DNA of 64,000 bases from Lysinibacter cavernae (GTDB lineage: Bacteria; Actinomycetota; Actinomycetes; Actinomycetales; Microbacteriaceae), in assembly GCF_011758565.1 (NCBI RefSeq), contig NZ_JAAMOX010000002.1:992001-1056000 (forward strand), written 5' to 3'. This document shows, one piece after another, positions 53,348 through 61,516 of the stretch. How positions within the stretch are numbered: position 1 is the first letter of the stretch; every line of letters starts with the position of its first letter. The notes beneath the pieces were generated by a model. That model ran no database searches. It saw only the letters and a program-made list of their open reading frames with translations, and had not been told where the DNA came from. The position numbers were made by a program, and so were the translations under genes.

Positions 53348-54280
53348 ATGCACCCTCCAATCCAACCATTCACTGTTGCGCAGGGCCTTGCCGCCGGGGT
53401 CACCCCGTATGAACTTCGAGCTGGGCCGTATGGCAAACCGTATGTTGGTCTCAGGAGCGTGCCAAATCCGACCTTCTTTGATCGCTGTGCTGCGCTGTTG
53501 CTGATTATGCGGCCAGATGAGTGCTTGAGTCATCACACCGCAGCCGTGCTCTGGGGTGTCCCACTTCCAACTGCGAAATGCAACGACGGCACCCCGATCC
53601 ATATAACGACCGTCAGGACCGGGCGGGAACGCCGCATCGCCGGTGTTGTTGGGCATCGGACGATTGACCCTGCGGTATCAATCGTGTCCCGGTACGGATA
53701 TCCAACAGTCGACCCCATCACCATGTGGCTCAGCTTGGCCGGCTCGCTCACTCATCATGAGCTCGTCGCGGCGGCTGATTACCTCGTACAGGTGCCTGAA
53801 TTTTGTGAAATGCGCGAGCCGAGGCCGTTTGTGAACCTCGACAGGTTGCGGCACCGCCTGGAGATCTATCGGGGGCCGGGCAAACGCCGCGCTGCCCTTG
53901 CCTTTGTTGATGTTCGTGTTGGCAGCGATTCGCCAATGGAGACGCTTCTTCGCCTGAAGATACAAACCGCAGGATTGCCTGCGCCGCGACTGAATCAAGT
54001 GATCTTCGATCAAGCCGGTCAGCGGCTCGGACGCGTCGATCTTGTCTATCCGGAGTGGCGCGTCATCGTCGAATACGACGGCGATCAACATCGCACCGAC
54101 CTTCGGCAGTATGAGCATGACATCGACCGAGAGGAAGGGTTTCGCGCCGAGGCTTGGAGTTATTTGCGTGTGCGAGCTCGCCACCTGCGAGGGGATTTTG
54201 CGCCAACGGCCCAGCGGATCGAGCGGGCGCTTCGAGCTGGAGGATGGTTAGGCACATCCGTTCGCCGCTCGTTGCGATAA
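53348..54280 (+). CDS. DUF559/Vsr-like endonuclease-domain protein, nuclease gene 1
   Basis: 310 residues. The N-terminal half resembles the AbiEi-like region common in these actinobacterial proteins (HTAAVLWGVPLP, about 63-74). The C-terminal domain (about 195-300) has a PD-(D/E)XK/Vsr-like core: Glu in ESPMETLLR-type context, GRVDLVYPEWRVIVEYDGDQ and LRVRARHLRGDF. A paralog lies at 59607. The last codons and the TAA stop are provided by the left arm of the palindrome at 54260. Many genomes carry such single genes; their role, whether repair, defence or selfish, is not settled. Confidence 0.82.
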   Translation: MHPPIQPFTVAQGLAAGVTPYELRAGPYGKPYVGLRSVPNPTFFDRCAALLLIMRPDECLSHHTAAVLWGVPLPTAKCNDGTPIHITTVRTGRERRIAGVVGHRTIDPAVSIVSRYGYPTVDPITMWLSLAGSLTHHELVAAADYLVQVPEFCEMREPRPFVNLDRLRHRLEIYRGPGKRRAALAFVDVRVGSDSPMETLLRLKIQTAGLPAPRLNQVIFDQAGQRLGRVDLVYPEWRVIVEYDGDQHRTDLRQYEHDIDREEGFRAEAWSYLRVRARHLRGDFAPTAQRIERALRAGGWLGTSVRRSLR

Positions 54281-54311
54281 TCCGGCCGAAAAATCGCAAC
54301 GAGCGGCGAAC
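54260..54311. repeat. Palindromic repeat family 1, copy at the 3' end of nuclease gene 1
   Basis: Perfect 19-bp arms (54260-54278 and 54293-54311) with a 14-base loop; begins GTTCGCCGCTCG and ends CGAGCGGCGAAC. It overlaps the last seven codons of the nuclease gene and its stop. It is followed by three 8-bp direct repeats GATGAGTG/GATGAGCG (54313-54336). Confidence 0.85.
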
Positions 54312-54353
54312 CGATGAGTGGATGAGTGGATGAGCGGATGCCAGCCCGGCAGG

Positions 54354-55289
54354 CTAGTCCGGGTCGGACTCGTCGAGCGGGGCGTGGTGGTCGAGGTTGA
54401 CGACGCCGCGCTTCCAGTAGCCCTGGACCGAGAGGCGGGTGGCGAGCTGCGCCGCCGGGGAAGCCGCGGGGGACGAAGCCGAGGGCTGCGCCGCGGGGGC
54501 GGCCGATATGTCAGCCGGGGCGGCCGCCGCGACGGCTGGCGATGAAGCCTGCAGCGCCGCCAGTGTTGCGCGCAGGTAACGGCGCACAGGGATGAGTTCG
54601 CTTGCCTCGCCCGCCGCCCACACAAACGTGTCCGCGTCGAAGTCGAGCGATCGCACGGCCTCCAACAGTTGACCTGGCCCGTCTTCGCGGTAGAGCCACT
54701 CGATGGATGCCCTGGCGCGCTGATCAGCCGAGAAGTAGGCGTCGATGGAGTCATCCTCGCCCTGGGCGATGATGGTTACCCTGGTGGATGCTGGCAGCAG
54801 CTCAAGCCAACGGGTGGCGGCAGGCAGGGCCGACTCGTCAGCGATGAGGATGGCCCGCGCTGCGTCGGAGGGGGCGCAGACCGAGCCGCGGGGGCCGGCA
54901 ACAACGACCTCGTCATCCACAGCGGCACCCTGCGCCCATACCGTTGCGGGGCCCGGGTTTTCGTGCAGCACAAATTCAATGTCGAGCGTTGCAAGCGAGT
55001 CAGCTGTTGCCGCAACAAAACGCAGCGGCGTGTAGTCGCGCGAGATGGAGACGCCGGTGTCTGGGCGTTGGATAGCGCCATCCTCGGTGAGCCAGGGGGC
55101 ATTGAGGATGCCAGTTGCCGGGTCGGGCAGGAAGAGCTTGATGTGGTCGGTTGGCCCCGCCGAGACAAACCCGTCGAGGTCTTCTCCAGTGAGGGTCACC
55201 GACAGGATGGTGTCGGTCACGTTGCGTTTGGAGAGTACCCTGACGTTCCTCACGGCGAGGGGGTGGCGAATTCGTTCTTGAGGCTGCAT
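54354..55289 (-). CDS. Siderophore-interacting protein (FAD-binding ferric-siderophore reductase family)
   Basis: 311 residues. N-terminal FAD-binding barrel (SISRDYTPLRF is the flavin motif, PRGSV follows) and a C-terminal NAD(P)-like domain (ILIADESALPAATRWLELLP, FVWAAGEASELIPVRRYLR). It releases iron from ferric siderophores by reduction in the cytoplasm. An Ala/Pro/Ser-rich insert of about 45 residues separates the last helix from the terminal QGYWKRGVVNLDHH motif. Divergent from putA. No siderophore transporter is adjacent. Confidence 0.88.
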   Translation of the reverse strand: MQPQERIRHPLAVRNVRVLSKRNVTDTILSVTLTGEDLDGFVSAGPTDHIKLFLPDPATGILNAPWLTEDGAIQRPDTGVSISRDYTPLRFVAATADSLATLDIEFVLHENPGPATVWAQGAAVDDEVVVAGPRGSVCAPSDAARAILIADESALPAATRWLELLPASTRVTIIAQGEDDSIDAYFSADQRARASIEWLYREDGPGQLLEAVRSLDFDADTFVWAAGEASELIPVRRYLRATLAALQASSPAVAAAAPADISAAPAAQPSASSPAASPAAQLATRLSVQGYWKRGVVNLDHHAPLDESDPD

Positions 55290-55550
55290 ATGCTCCTGCT
55301 TTCTATCGGCGGCACGTTATTCCGCGCTCTGCGTCTCAGAGCGCGGGTCCGCAGTGCGTGCCGAATGGCTCGTGCCCGCGAGTTCATGGTGAGGGCACGT
55401 AGGCCTCCAGCCTAGGTCGTTTTGCTGGTGAGCGCATATGGGGCGGAACCGCTCCGCCCGCCTGCGGAACCCCTGGGAAATGCGGCGACGTGGCCGCTCG
55501 GAGGGCATCCAATGACCCGATTTCTGGGGCTCGCCGCCTAGGCTTGATCT

Positions 55551-58500
55551 ATGGCAGACGAAGCTGATCTCATTCACCCCGTTGCGCTCGCAGACGAGAC
55601 AGTCGCTCTCGTGCGTCAGTGGCTTGCTCTCAGTGAAGTTGACGAGGGCAAACAGGCTGGCGATACGCTCGCTTCTGTGCTTCGTGACGAGGCAGGCCTG
55701 AGTTTCACGAAGGATTTCGTTGACGGGGTCGCCCGCCCTGAGGATGCCTTTGTCGCCGCCCTCAACCTGAACAAGGTTGCCGCGCAGGCCCCAAGCTTTT
55801 TGCCGCCGGGGCTCCGGCTTGCGGTGCGTGCCGGTGGAATCGCCTCGCTCACGTTGCCCTGGGCCGTTATCCCTATGGCACGCACCGCGCTTCGTCGCAT
55901 GGTTGGCCATCTGATTGTTGATGCCCCCGCTGAGGGCCAGGCAAAGGGTCAGGCTGGCGCGAGGACGGATGCGCTCGGCCGCGCGCTCGCCCAGTTGCGG
56001 GCGGACGGCTCGCGGCCGAACCTCAGCGTGCTTGGCGAGCCGGTGCTCGGCGAGAGCGAGGCCCGTCACCGGCTTGCCGTCATCCGAGATCTTATGCTTC
56101 GTGACGACGTCGATGCGATCTCCGTCTCGATCTCGTCCATCGCGAGCAACATCACGATGTGGGACTTTGACGACGCCGTCGACCGGATTTCTGCCCGCCT
56201 CATCCCCTTGTTTGAGCTTTCTGCGGAGACCGGAACCGTTGTGACCCTCGACGCCGAGGAGTACCGCGACCTTGACCTCGTCAAGGCAATCTTTATGAAT
56301 GCGCTTGATCGCCCGCAGCTGTCGGGAGTCACCGCAGGGGTCGTGCTGCAGGCGTATTTGCCCGAATCGGTTGCGGCGCTTCACGAGCTCACCGACTGGT
56401 CACGCTCGCGGGTTGCCGACGGGGGAGTTCCCGTTCGGGTTCGGCTGGTGAAGGGCGCAAACCTTGCTCTGGAGCGCGTTGACTCCACGCTGCACGGATG
56501 GCCGCTCGCCCCAGTTGGCAGCAAGCAGGAGACCGATACCAACTTCAAACGCCTGCTTGATTTTGCGATGCGGCCTGAGAACGCCGAGGTGATCGGGGTT
56601 GGCGTCGCGAGCCATAATCTGTTTGACGTTGCGCTTGCCCACCTCCTTGCGGAGGCCAGGGGCCTGAGCCAGCACGTTGAGTTTGAGATGCTGCTTGGCA
56701 TGGCACCCGCCCAGGTGAAGGCGGTGCAGGCCACGGTCGGCAGCATCCGCCTGTACACCCCTGTTGTGCGGCCGAAGGAATTTGAGGCGGCTATTTCGTA
56801 CCTCGTTCGACGCCTTGATGAGAGCGCAAACGACGAGAACTACCTGTCAGCGATGTTCGAGCTTGGCGAGGATGAGCGTCTGTTTGATCGCGAACGCGGG
56901 CGTTTTATGGCATCCATCGCTGCGTTGGAAGCCGAGCCTGCTCCCCGCAGCAACCGCACCCAAAACCGGGCGACCGAGTGGAAGACTGAATCTGCTGACA
57001 GCGCGCTGTTTTACCGCAAGCCCGATACAAGCGCCGCCGGTGGCCCACAGGACGGCCTCACCGCCGCGGTGCTTCGCCTTGACGAACAGCCAACTACCGA
57101 GGTGCCCGTGCTTGAGCCGGCCTCCGTTCCCGACCGCATCCCCGTTGTGTCAACGACCGGATTTGTGAACGAACCAACCACAGACCCGACGCTTGCGGTC
57201 AACCGAGAGTGGGCGCTCGCGCTGCTGCAGCGCGCGCCCGAAAGCTCCGAGGGTCAGGCGACGCTCGACCAGGCCGTGATTTCAACCGCCGACGAGGTGG
57301 ATGCGCTTGCCGCCGCCGTCCGCGAACGCGCCGGTGGATGGGGTGCCATGGCCGCAACCGACCGGGGAGCCGTGCTTCGTAGAGTTGCGCTCGGGCTGAT
57401 TGCCAACCGAGATCGGCTGATCGAAACGATGGTGTCCGAAACGGGGGTCGTCCTCGCCGAAGCCGACCGTGAGGTGAGCGGGGCCGTAGATTTTGCTCGC
57501 TATTACGCAGACAGAGCCGCCGAACTTGACGCGATGGTTGGTGCCCGGTTTGTGCCGTCGCGACTGACCGTCGTTGCGTCGCCGTGGAATAGTCCCGTTG
57601 CTGTTCCTGTTGGCTCGTCGCTTGCTGCGCTCGCGGCCGGCAGCGGGGTCATCCTGAAGCCGGCGCCCGAGGCGCGGCGTTGTGCCGCGGTGGTTGCCGA
57701 GGTGCTGTGGGAGGCCGGTATCCCGAAGGAACTGCTCGTCCTCGTTGAGTTGCGCGATGTGGCAGCAGGTGCTCGACGTTCTGCGGGTGCAGACACAGGC
57801 GCGGATACAGGCGCAAATACAGACGCAGAGGCGGCCGCAGACGGAGACGTTGGTGTCGGTGCCGATGTGGAGCTGGATGCCGGTTCGGGCGACGCGGGGG
57901 AGAGGGCGGTTGCCCCGGTTGTTCCCGCCGTTGCGCCAGTCCTGCCGCCGACCGACGAGACCGCCAGCGCGAGCACGGCTGCCAAAGGGACGGCGGCTGC
58001 TCGAACGACCGCACCCGAACCCAACGAGAGCGCAGACGCTGACGGCGTTGCGGATGAAGCCGAGCAGGGCATCCAATCTGCTGGAGGGGCCAGCGACACA
58101 CGCAGGCTCGAGACCTATCTCGCCGCGCACCCGGCTGTCGATCGACTGCTCCTCACGGGAACCTGGCGTACCGCTCGGCATCTGCAACAGCAGCGCCCCG
58201 AGCTGCAACTGCTTGCGGCGACAAACGGCAAGAATGCCATCGTCGTGACCCCGAGCGCGGATATTGACCTTGCCGTCGCCGACATCGTTGAGAGCGCTTT
58301 TGGCAACGCTGGGCAGCGATGTTCGTCGACCAGCCTCGTCATCCTTGTTGGCAGCGCCGCCAGATCAAAGCGCTTTGCGAGGCAGCTTGAAGATGCGGTC
58401 CGTTCGCTTCGTGTTGGTCCGGCGACTGACCCAGCGACGCAGGTTGGGCCGCTCATCGCCCCCGCCTCAGGCCGACTCCTCGACACGCTGACCTCCCTCG

Positions 58501-59531
58501 AAGCCGGAGAATCGTGGATGGTCCAGCCAGAGCGCCGCGATGCCGAGGGCCAGCTCTGGTCGCCAGGCGTGAAACTTGGTGTCCGCAAGGGGTCGAGCTT
58601 CCACCTCACCGAGACGTTTGGGCCGGTGCTTGGCATTATGCACGCCCTCACCCTGCACGAGGCTATCGACATTCAGAATGCGGTCGAGTACGGCCTTGCA
58701 GGCGGGTTGCACTCGCTTGATGCCGAGGAGATTGGCGTGTGGGTGGATAACGTTCATTCCGGTAACCTCTTCGTCAACCGTGCGGTCACCCCCGCAATTG
58801 TTGAGCGGCAGCCGTTTGGTGGGTGGAAGCGGTCCTCCGTTGGCGCCGGTTTCCAGGCTGGCGGCCCGAACACGTTGCTCGCGCTTGGCGGGTGGCGCCC
58901 GGAAGAAGGAGCCAAGAGCTCAACGCTCCATTTGCGCGGGCTGTCGGCGTGGGTGACAAGTCTCATCGAGGCCGCGCAGCAGTCGCTCGACTACGAAGAA
59001 TTTGATGTGCTGCGCCGGGCCGCACTGAGCGACGCCTATCTGTGGGGCACGGAACTGAGCGAGGTGCACGACGTCTCGCGTCTTGGCATCGAGCGCAACC
59101 TGCAGCGCTACTGGCCGGCGCCCGTCATGGTTCGAGTGGCCGAGGGCAGCACGCTCAACGATGCGCTTCGAGTGATCGTGGCCGGGTTGCTCGCCCGCGC
59201 CCCGCTGACGTTGAGCGTTTCGCGGCCGCTTCCCGGCGCCATCATGAAGGTCCTCACCGATTTGGATGTGTCGGTGAGCATCGAATCGGATGCCGACTGG
59301 CTGGAACGCGTCGCCGTCGGCATCGACGGGGTTTCGCGCATCCGCCTGGTCGGGGGAGACCGTGCCGCTACGGCACGCGCGGCCGTTGCACATCCTGACG
59401 TGACCTTGTTTGCCGAACCGGTTACCAACGCCGGGCGATTGGAGCTGCTCCCATTCTTGCGCGAGCAGTCGCTGAGCATCACGGCCCACCGCTTCGGAGT
59501 GCCGTCATCGCTCACCGATTCGCTCTTCTAG
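55551..59531 (+). CDS. putA: Bifunctional proline dehydrogenase / glutamate semialdehyde dehydrogenase
   Basis: 1326 residues, actinobacterial-type PutA. The proline dehydrogenase barrel spans about 100-450 (VRLVKGANLALERV, GVASHNLFD). The aldehyde dehydrogenase domain follows (about 550-1160) with catalytic Cys924 (AGQRCSSTS), and a C-terminal extra domain reaches 1326. It oxidises proline to glutamate; FAD in the first domain, NAD in the second. Two oddities: an Asp/Ala-rich insert of about 110 residues (about 737-850, 57757-58100) inside the ALDH domain, and AATNGKNA where AET(G/S)GKNA is usual, so a conserved Glu is replaced. No DNA-binding domain. Divergent from the SIP gene. Confidence 0.9.
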   Translation: MADEADLIHPVALADETVALVRQWLALSEVDEGKQAGDTLASVLRDEAGLSFTKDFVDGVARPEDAFVAALNLNKVAAQAPSFLPPGLRLAVRAGGIASLTLPWAVIPMARTALRRMVGHLIVDAPAEGQAKGQAGARTDALGRALAQLRADGSRPNLSVLGEPVLGESEARHRLAVIRDLMLRDDVDAISVSISSIASNITMWDFDDAVDRISARLIPLFELSAETGTVVTLDAEEYRDLDLVKAIFMNALDRPQLSGVTAGVVLQAYLPESVAALHELTDWSRSRVADGGVPVRVRLVKGANLALERVDSTLHGWPLAPVGSKQETDTNFKRLLDFAMRPENAEVIGVGVASHNLFDVALAHLLAEARGLSQHVEFEMLLGMAPAQVKAVQATVGSIRLYTPVVRPKEFEAAISYLVRRLDESANDENYLSAMFELGEDERLFDRERGRFMASIAALEAEPAPRSNRTQNRATEWKTESADSALFYRKPDTSAAGGPQDGLTAAVLRLDEQPTTEVPVLEPASVPDRIPVVSTTGFVNEPTTDPTLAVNREWALALLQRAPESSEGQATLDQAVISTADEVDALAAAVRERAGGWGAMAATDRGAVLRRVALGLIANRDRLIETMVSETGVVLAEADREVSGAVDFARYYADRAAELDAMVGARFVPSRLTVVASPWNSPVAVPVGSSLAALAAGSGVILKPAPEARRCAAVVAEVLWEAGIPKELLVLVELRDVAAGARRSAGADTGADTGANTDAEAAADGDVGVGADVELDAGSGDAGERAVAPVVPAVAPVLPPTDETASASTAAKGTAAARTTAPEPNESADADGVADEAEQGIQSAGGASDTRRLETYLAAHPAVDRLLLTGTWRTARHLQQQRPELQLLAATNGKNAIVVTPSADIDLAVADIVESAFGNAGQRCSSTSLVILVGSAARSKRFARQLEDAVRSLRVGPATDPATQVGPLIAPASGRLLDTLTSLEAGESWMVQPERRDAEGQLWSPGVKLGVRKGSSFHLTETFGPVLGIMHALTLHEAIDIQNAVEYGLAGGLHSLDAEEIGVWVDNVHSGNLFVNRAVTPAIVERQPFGGWKRSSVGAGFQAGGPNTLLALGGWRPEEGAKSSTLHLRGLSAWVTSLIEAAQQSLDYEEFDVLRRAALSDAYLWGTELSEVHDVSRLGIERNLQRYWPAPVMVRVAEGSTLNDALRVIVAGLLARAPLTLSVSRPLPGAIMKVLTDLDVSVSIESDADWLERVAVGIDGVSRIRLVGGDRAATARAAVAHPDVTLFAEPVTNAGRLELLPFLREQSLSITAHRFGVPSSLTDSLF

Positions 59532-59560
59532 CGGCTGACTCGACCCGAACGATTCATTCG

Positions 59561-59612
59561 ACCTGACCCAAATGTGTCTATTTCCCGGGAAATAGACACA
59601 TTTGGGTCAGGT
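59561..59612. repeat. Perfect 52-bp palindrome, repeat family 2, at the 3' end of nuclease gene 2
   Basis: 26-bp arms with no spacer: ACCTGACCCAAATGTGTC... on the left and its exact complement on the right, meeting at CCCGGG. It lies between the convergent putA and nuclease genes and contains the nuclease stop codon. Followed by GGATTG shared with the other copy. Confidence 0.92.
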
Positions 59613-60806
59613 GGATTGGTTGGATGCGTTGGATGCGCGTGCGAGGAAGAGCCCGCGTACCCTCGCGGCCGTGACCCTCGGTTCGCGGTAGAGGCCGTGA
59701 GCTCGCACTCGGTAGACGTGCCACTCTTCCGCCCCGAAGCGATACACGCGGGTCATGTCGTGTTCGTACTGTGCGGTGTTTGTGCGGTGCTGATCGCCGT
59801 CATACTCCACGATGAGTTTCGCCTCGGGGTAGACAAGGTCCGCCCGACCGATGCGCACACCAAACCGGTCCCTGATGACGGGGTTGAGGTTGGGCTCTGG
59901 CAATCCGGCGCGCTGAAGGAGGAGGCGCAAATGAGTCTCAGGGCGGGAATCCGAGCCTTCACGGATTAACGGGAGGGCCCGCCGAACGTTGGCTTTACCC
60001 CTGCCGACAAACGCGCCCGCCGCTGAGATGAGCTGCGCTGCGGATGTATACGGCCTTGGATCGTTCCTATCTGGGTATTCCGGAACCCGGATGAGGTAGT
60101 CGCCCGCTGCAACAAGGTCGTCGGTCGTGAGTGCGCTCGCGAGTTGCAACCACGTTGATACGACATCCGCTACAGGAACTCCGCGTCTGAGTACGATGCT
60201 CCCGCCGGGACGGTCGAACTGAAAACCGTGGATGCCAGCGGCCCGTCGCGCCCGCAGCGGCGGCTGTGTCGCAACGTGGAGCGTAGGGATGGGCTGGCCA
60301 TCGGGTGTGGGTGGTGGTTCGCTGTGTGGATACGCGAGCACTGGTGCTGGTTGGTTGTGCGGGTTCCCTGGTGTGGGTGGTGGTTGGTTGTGAGGGTTCC
60401 CGGGTGTGGGTGCTGGTTGGTTGTGCTGACTCCCGAGCCCCGGCGCTGGTTGGTTGTGCGGATTCCCCGGCATCAGGGGTGGTTGACCAGGCAGGCCCCC
60501 GATAGCTCGGGATGCCGTGTCCCATCGTCGTTGAACAGGTTCGCCCCATTGGCTCGGCAGCGGGATGCCCCAGAGCGAGGCCGCGGTGACCCCTCCAAAA
60601 CACTCTCCTGGCCGCAGGCGTGGGGCGAAGGCCACGCAGAGGCTGTGCAGGGTGTAATTCGCTGCCGCGTGCATCCTCACCCCATGGAACGGCGCAACGA
60701 GATCCGAAGACAGGAGGCGCGTTGGCCGAACGCCCCGCGCGGATGCTTCACGTACGTCAAAGGAACGCGCGCGCAGTTCGTCGGGTAGCGGAATGTATCT
60801 GGCCAT
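59607..60806 (-). CDS. DUF559/Vsr-like endonuclease-domain protein, nuclease gene 2, with internal repeats
   Basis: 399 residues, paralog of the gene at 53348. The N-terminus (FDVREASARGVRPTRLLSSD, VTAASLWGIPLP) fits the AbiEi-like region. Residues about 110-190 are a Pro/Asn/Gln-rich insert made of 11-residue units such as NPHNQPAPTPG. The nuclease core (GRADLVYPEAKLIVEYDGDQ, YRVRAHGLYRE) is intact. The TGA stop lies in the palindrome at 59561. The start at 60806 fits the family N-terminus; an in-frame ATG at 60875 lies inside the other palindrome copy and would add 23 residues. Confidence 0.82.
   Translation of the reverse strand: MARYIPLPDELRARSFDVREASARGVRPTRLLSSDLVAPFHGVRMHAAANYTLHSLCVAFAPRLRPGECFGGVTAASLWGIPLPSQWGEPVQRRWDTASRAIGGLPGQPPLMPGNPHNQPAPGLGSQHNQPAPTPGNPHNQPPPTPGNPHNQPAPVLAYPHSEPPPTPDGQPIPTLHVATQPPLRARRAAGIHGFQFDRPGGSIVLRRGVPVADVVSTWLQLASALTTDDLVAAGDYLIRVPEYPDRNDPRPYTSAAQLISAAGAFVGRGKANVRRALPLIREGSDSRPETHLRLLLQRAGLPEPNLNPVIRDRFGVRIGRADLVYPEAKLIVEYDGDQHRTNTAQYEHDMTRVYRFGAEEWHVYRVRAHGLYREPRVTAARVRGLFLARASNASNQST
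60316..60480. repeat. 33-bp coding minisatellite, five units
   Basis: Five consecutive 33-base units starting at 60316, 60349, 60382, 60415 and 60448. Four share GGTTGGTTGTG; the first is diverged (GGTTCGCTGTG). They encode 11-residue Pro-rich units inside nuclease gene 2 and keep the frame, so copy number can change without breaking the protein. Confidence 0.85.
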
Positions 60807-60864
60807 GCGGTGATTCTGCCCGAACCGCCAAAGACGCGTGAAAATTATCCACAGCCGTGAATCG

Positions 60865-60916
60865 ATGTGACGCAAATGTGTCTATTTCGCGGGAAATAGA
60901 CACATTTGGGTCAGGT
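60865..60916. repeat. Palindromic repeat family 2, copy upstream of nuclease gene 2
   Basis: 52 bases; the right half is identical to the 59587-59612 half, and the left half differs from perfect pairing at four of 26 positions. The match to the other copy continues through GGATTG to 60922. Both copies lie in the same orientation. Confidence 0.9.
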
Positions 60917-60957
60917 GGATTGCTGGAGGCCATGGGCGTGTGTGTGGTCGGGCCAAC

Positions 60958-60986
60958 TTGACACTCGGCCGCTGATAACTCAGTAT
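60958..60986 (+). promoter_or_regulatory. Candidate promoter of the NCS1/cyclase operon
   Basis: TTGACA at 60958-60963 is a perfect -35; CAGTAT, 17 bases later, is a weak -10. TATTAGT occurs twice downstream (60984-60990 and 61027-61033), and TAGTAACTA (61029-61037) is a small inverted repeat, so a regulator site is possible. Confidence 0.35.
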
Positions 60987-61081
60987 TAGTCACGCGCTTG
61001 TTGCTTGGCAGAGATCAAAAGTTGTCTATTAGTAACTATTTGTCTCACGTAACAGCGCCTGAACTGAAACGGACCTGAGCA

Positions 61082-61516
61082 ATGACGCGCGAAACCCCTG
61101 CCGCACTGACTTCCCAAGAAGTGGCCTCCGCCGCTGACCACCTCGTCGCGGCCTTCTCCTCGATGGATGCCGACGCCTACTTTGGCTCGTTTGCGCCCGA
61201 CGCGACCTTTATCTTTTACCCAGAACAGGCCAGGCTCAATGCCCGCGCCGAATACGAAGCCCTGTGGGCCGAATGGGTCGAAGGCGGCTGGAAGATCACC
61301 GGATGCGAGAGCAGCAACCAGCTCATCCAGATCGCCGGAGACACGGGAATCTTTACCCACGACGTTGCCACAAGCATCGAGGTCGACGGCACGGCCGAGA
61401 CCCTGCACGAGCGCGAAACGATCGTGTTTGTGCGTGACGAAACCGGCGCGATCGTTGCCGTGCACGAGCACCTGTCGCCAACGCCAGCGGCCAACCCAGA
61501 GGAGGCGGTCGAATGA
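61082..61516 (+). CDS. SnoaL/NTF2-like protein
   Basis: 144 residues. It has the cone-shaped NTF2-like pattern: an N-terminal helix (QEVASAADHLVAAFSSMDAD), then FAPDATFIFYPE and strands to HEHLSPTP. Members include small isomerases, dehydratases and hydrolase partners; the active site cannot be defined here. It is the first gene of the operon and overlaps the permease start by four bases, so it probably acts on the imported compound. Confidence 0.82.
   Translation: MTRETPAALTSQEVASAADHLVAAFSSMDADAYFGSFAPDATFIFYPEQARLNARAEYEALWAEWVEGGWKITGCESSNQLIQIAGDTGIFTHDVATSIEVDGTAETLHERETIVFVRDETGAIVAVHEHLSPTPAANPEEAVE

Noticed and set aside
59561-59612. Simple factor-independent terminator only
   Set aside because: A near-identical copy upstream of the gene (60865-60916) is not between convergent genes and the match extends beyond the palindrome, so termination alone does not explain it, though it may also terminate transcription.
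60316-60480. CRISPR array
   Set aside because: The 33-base units are contiguous, without spacers, and are translated as part of a protein.
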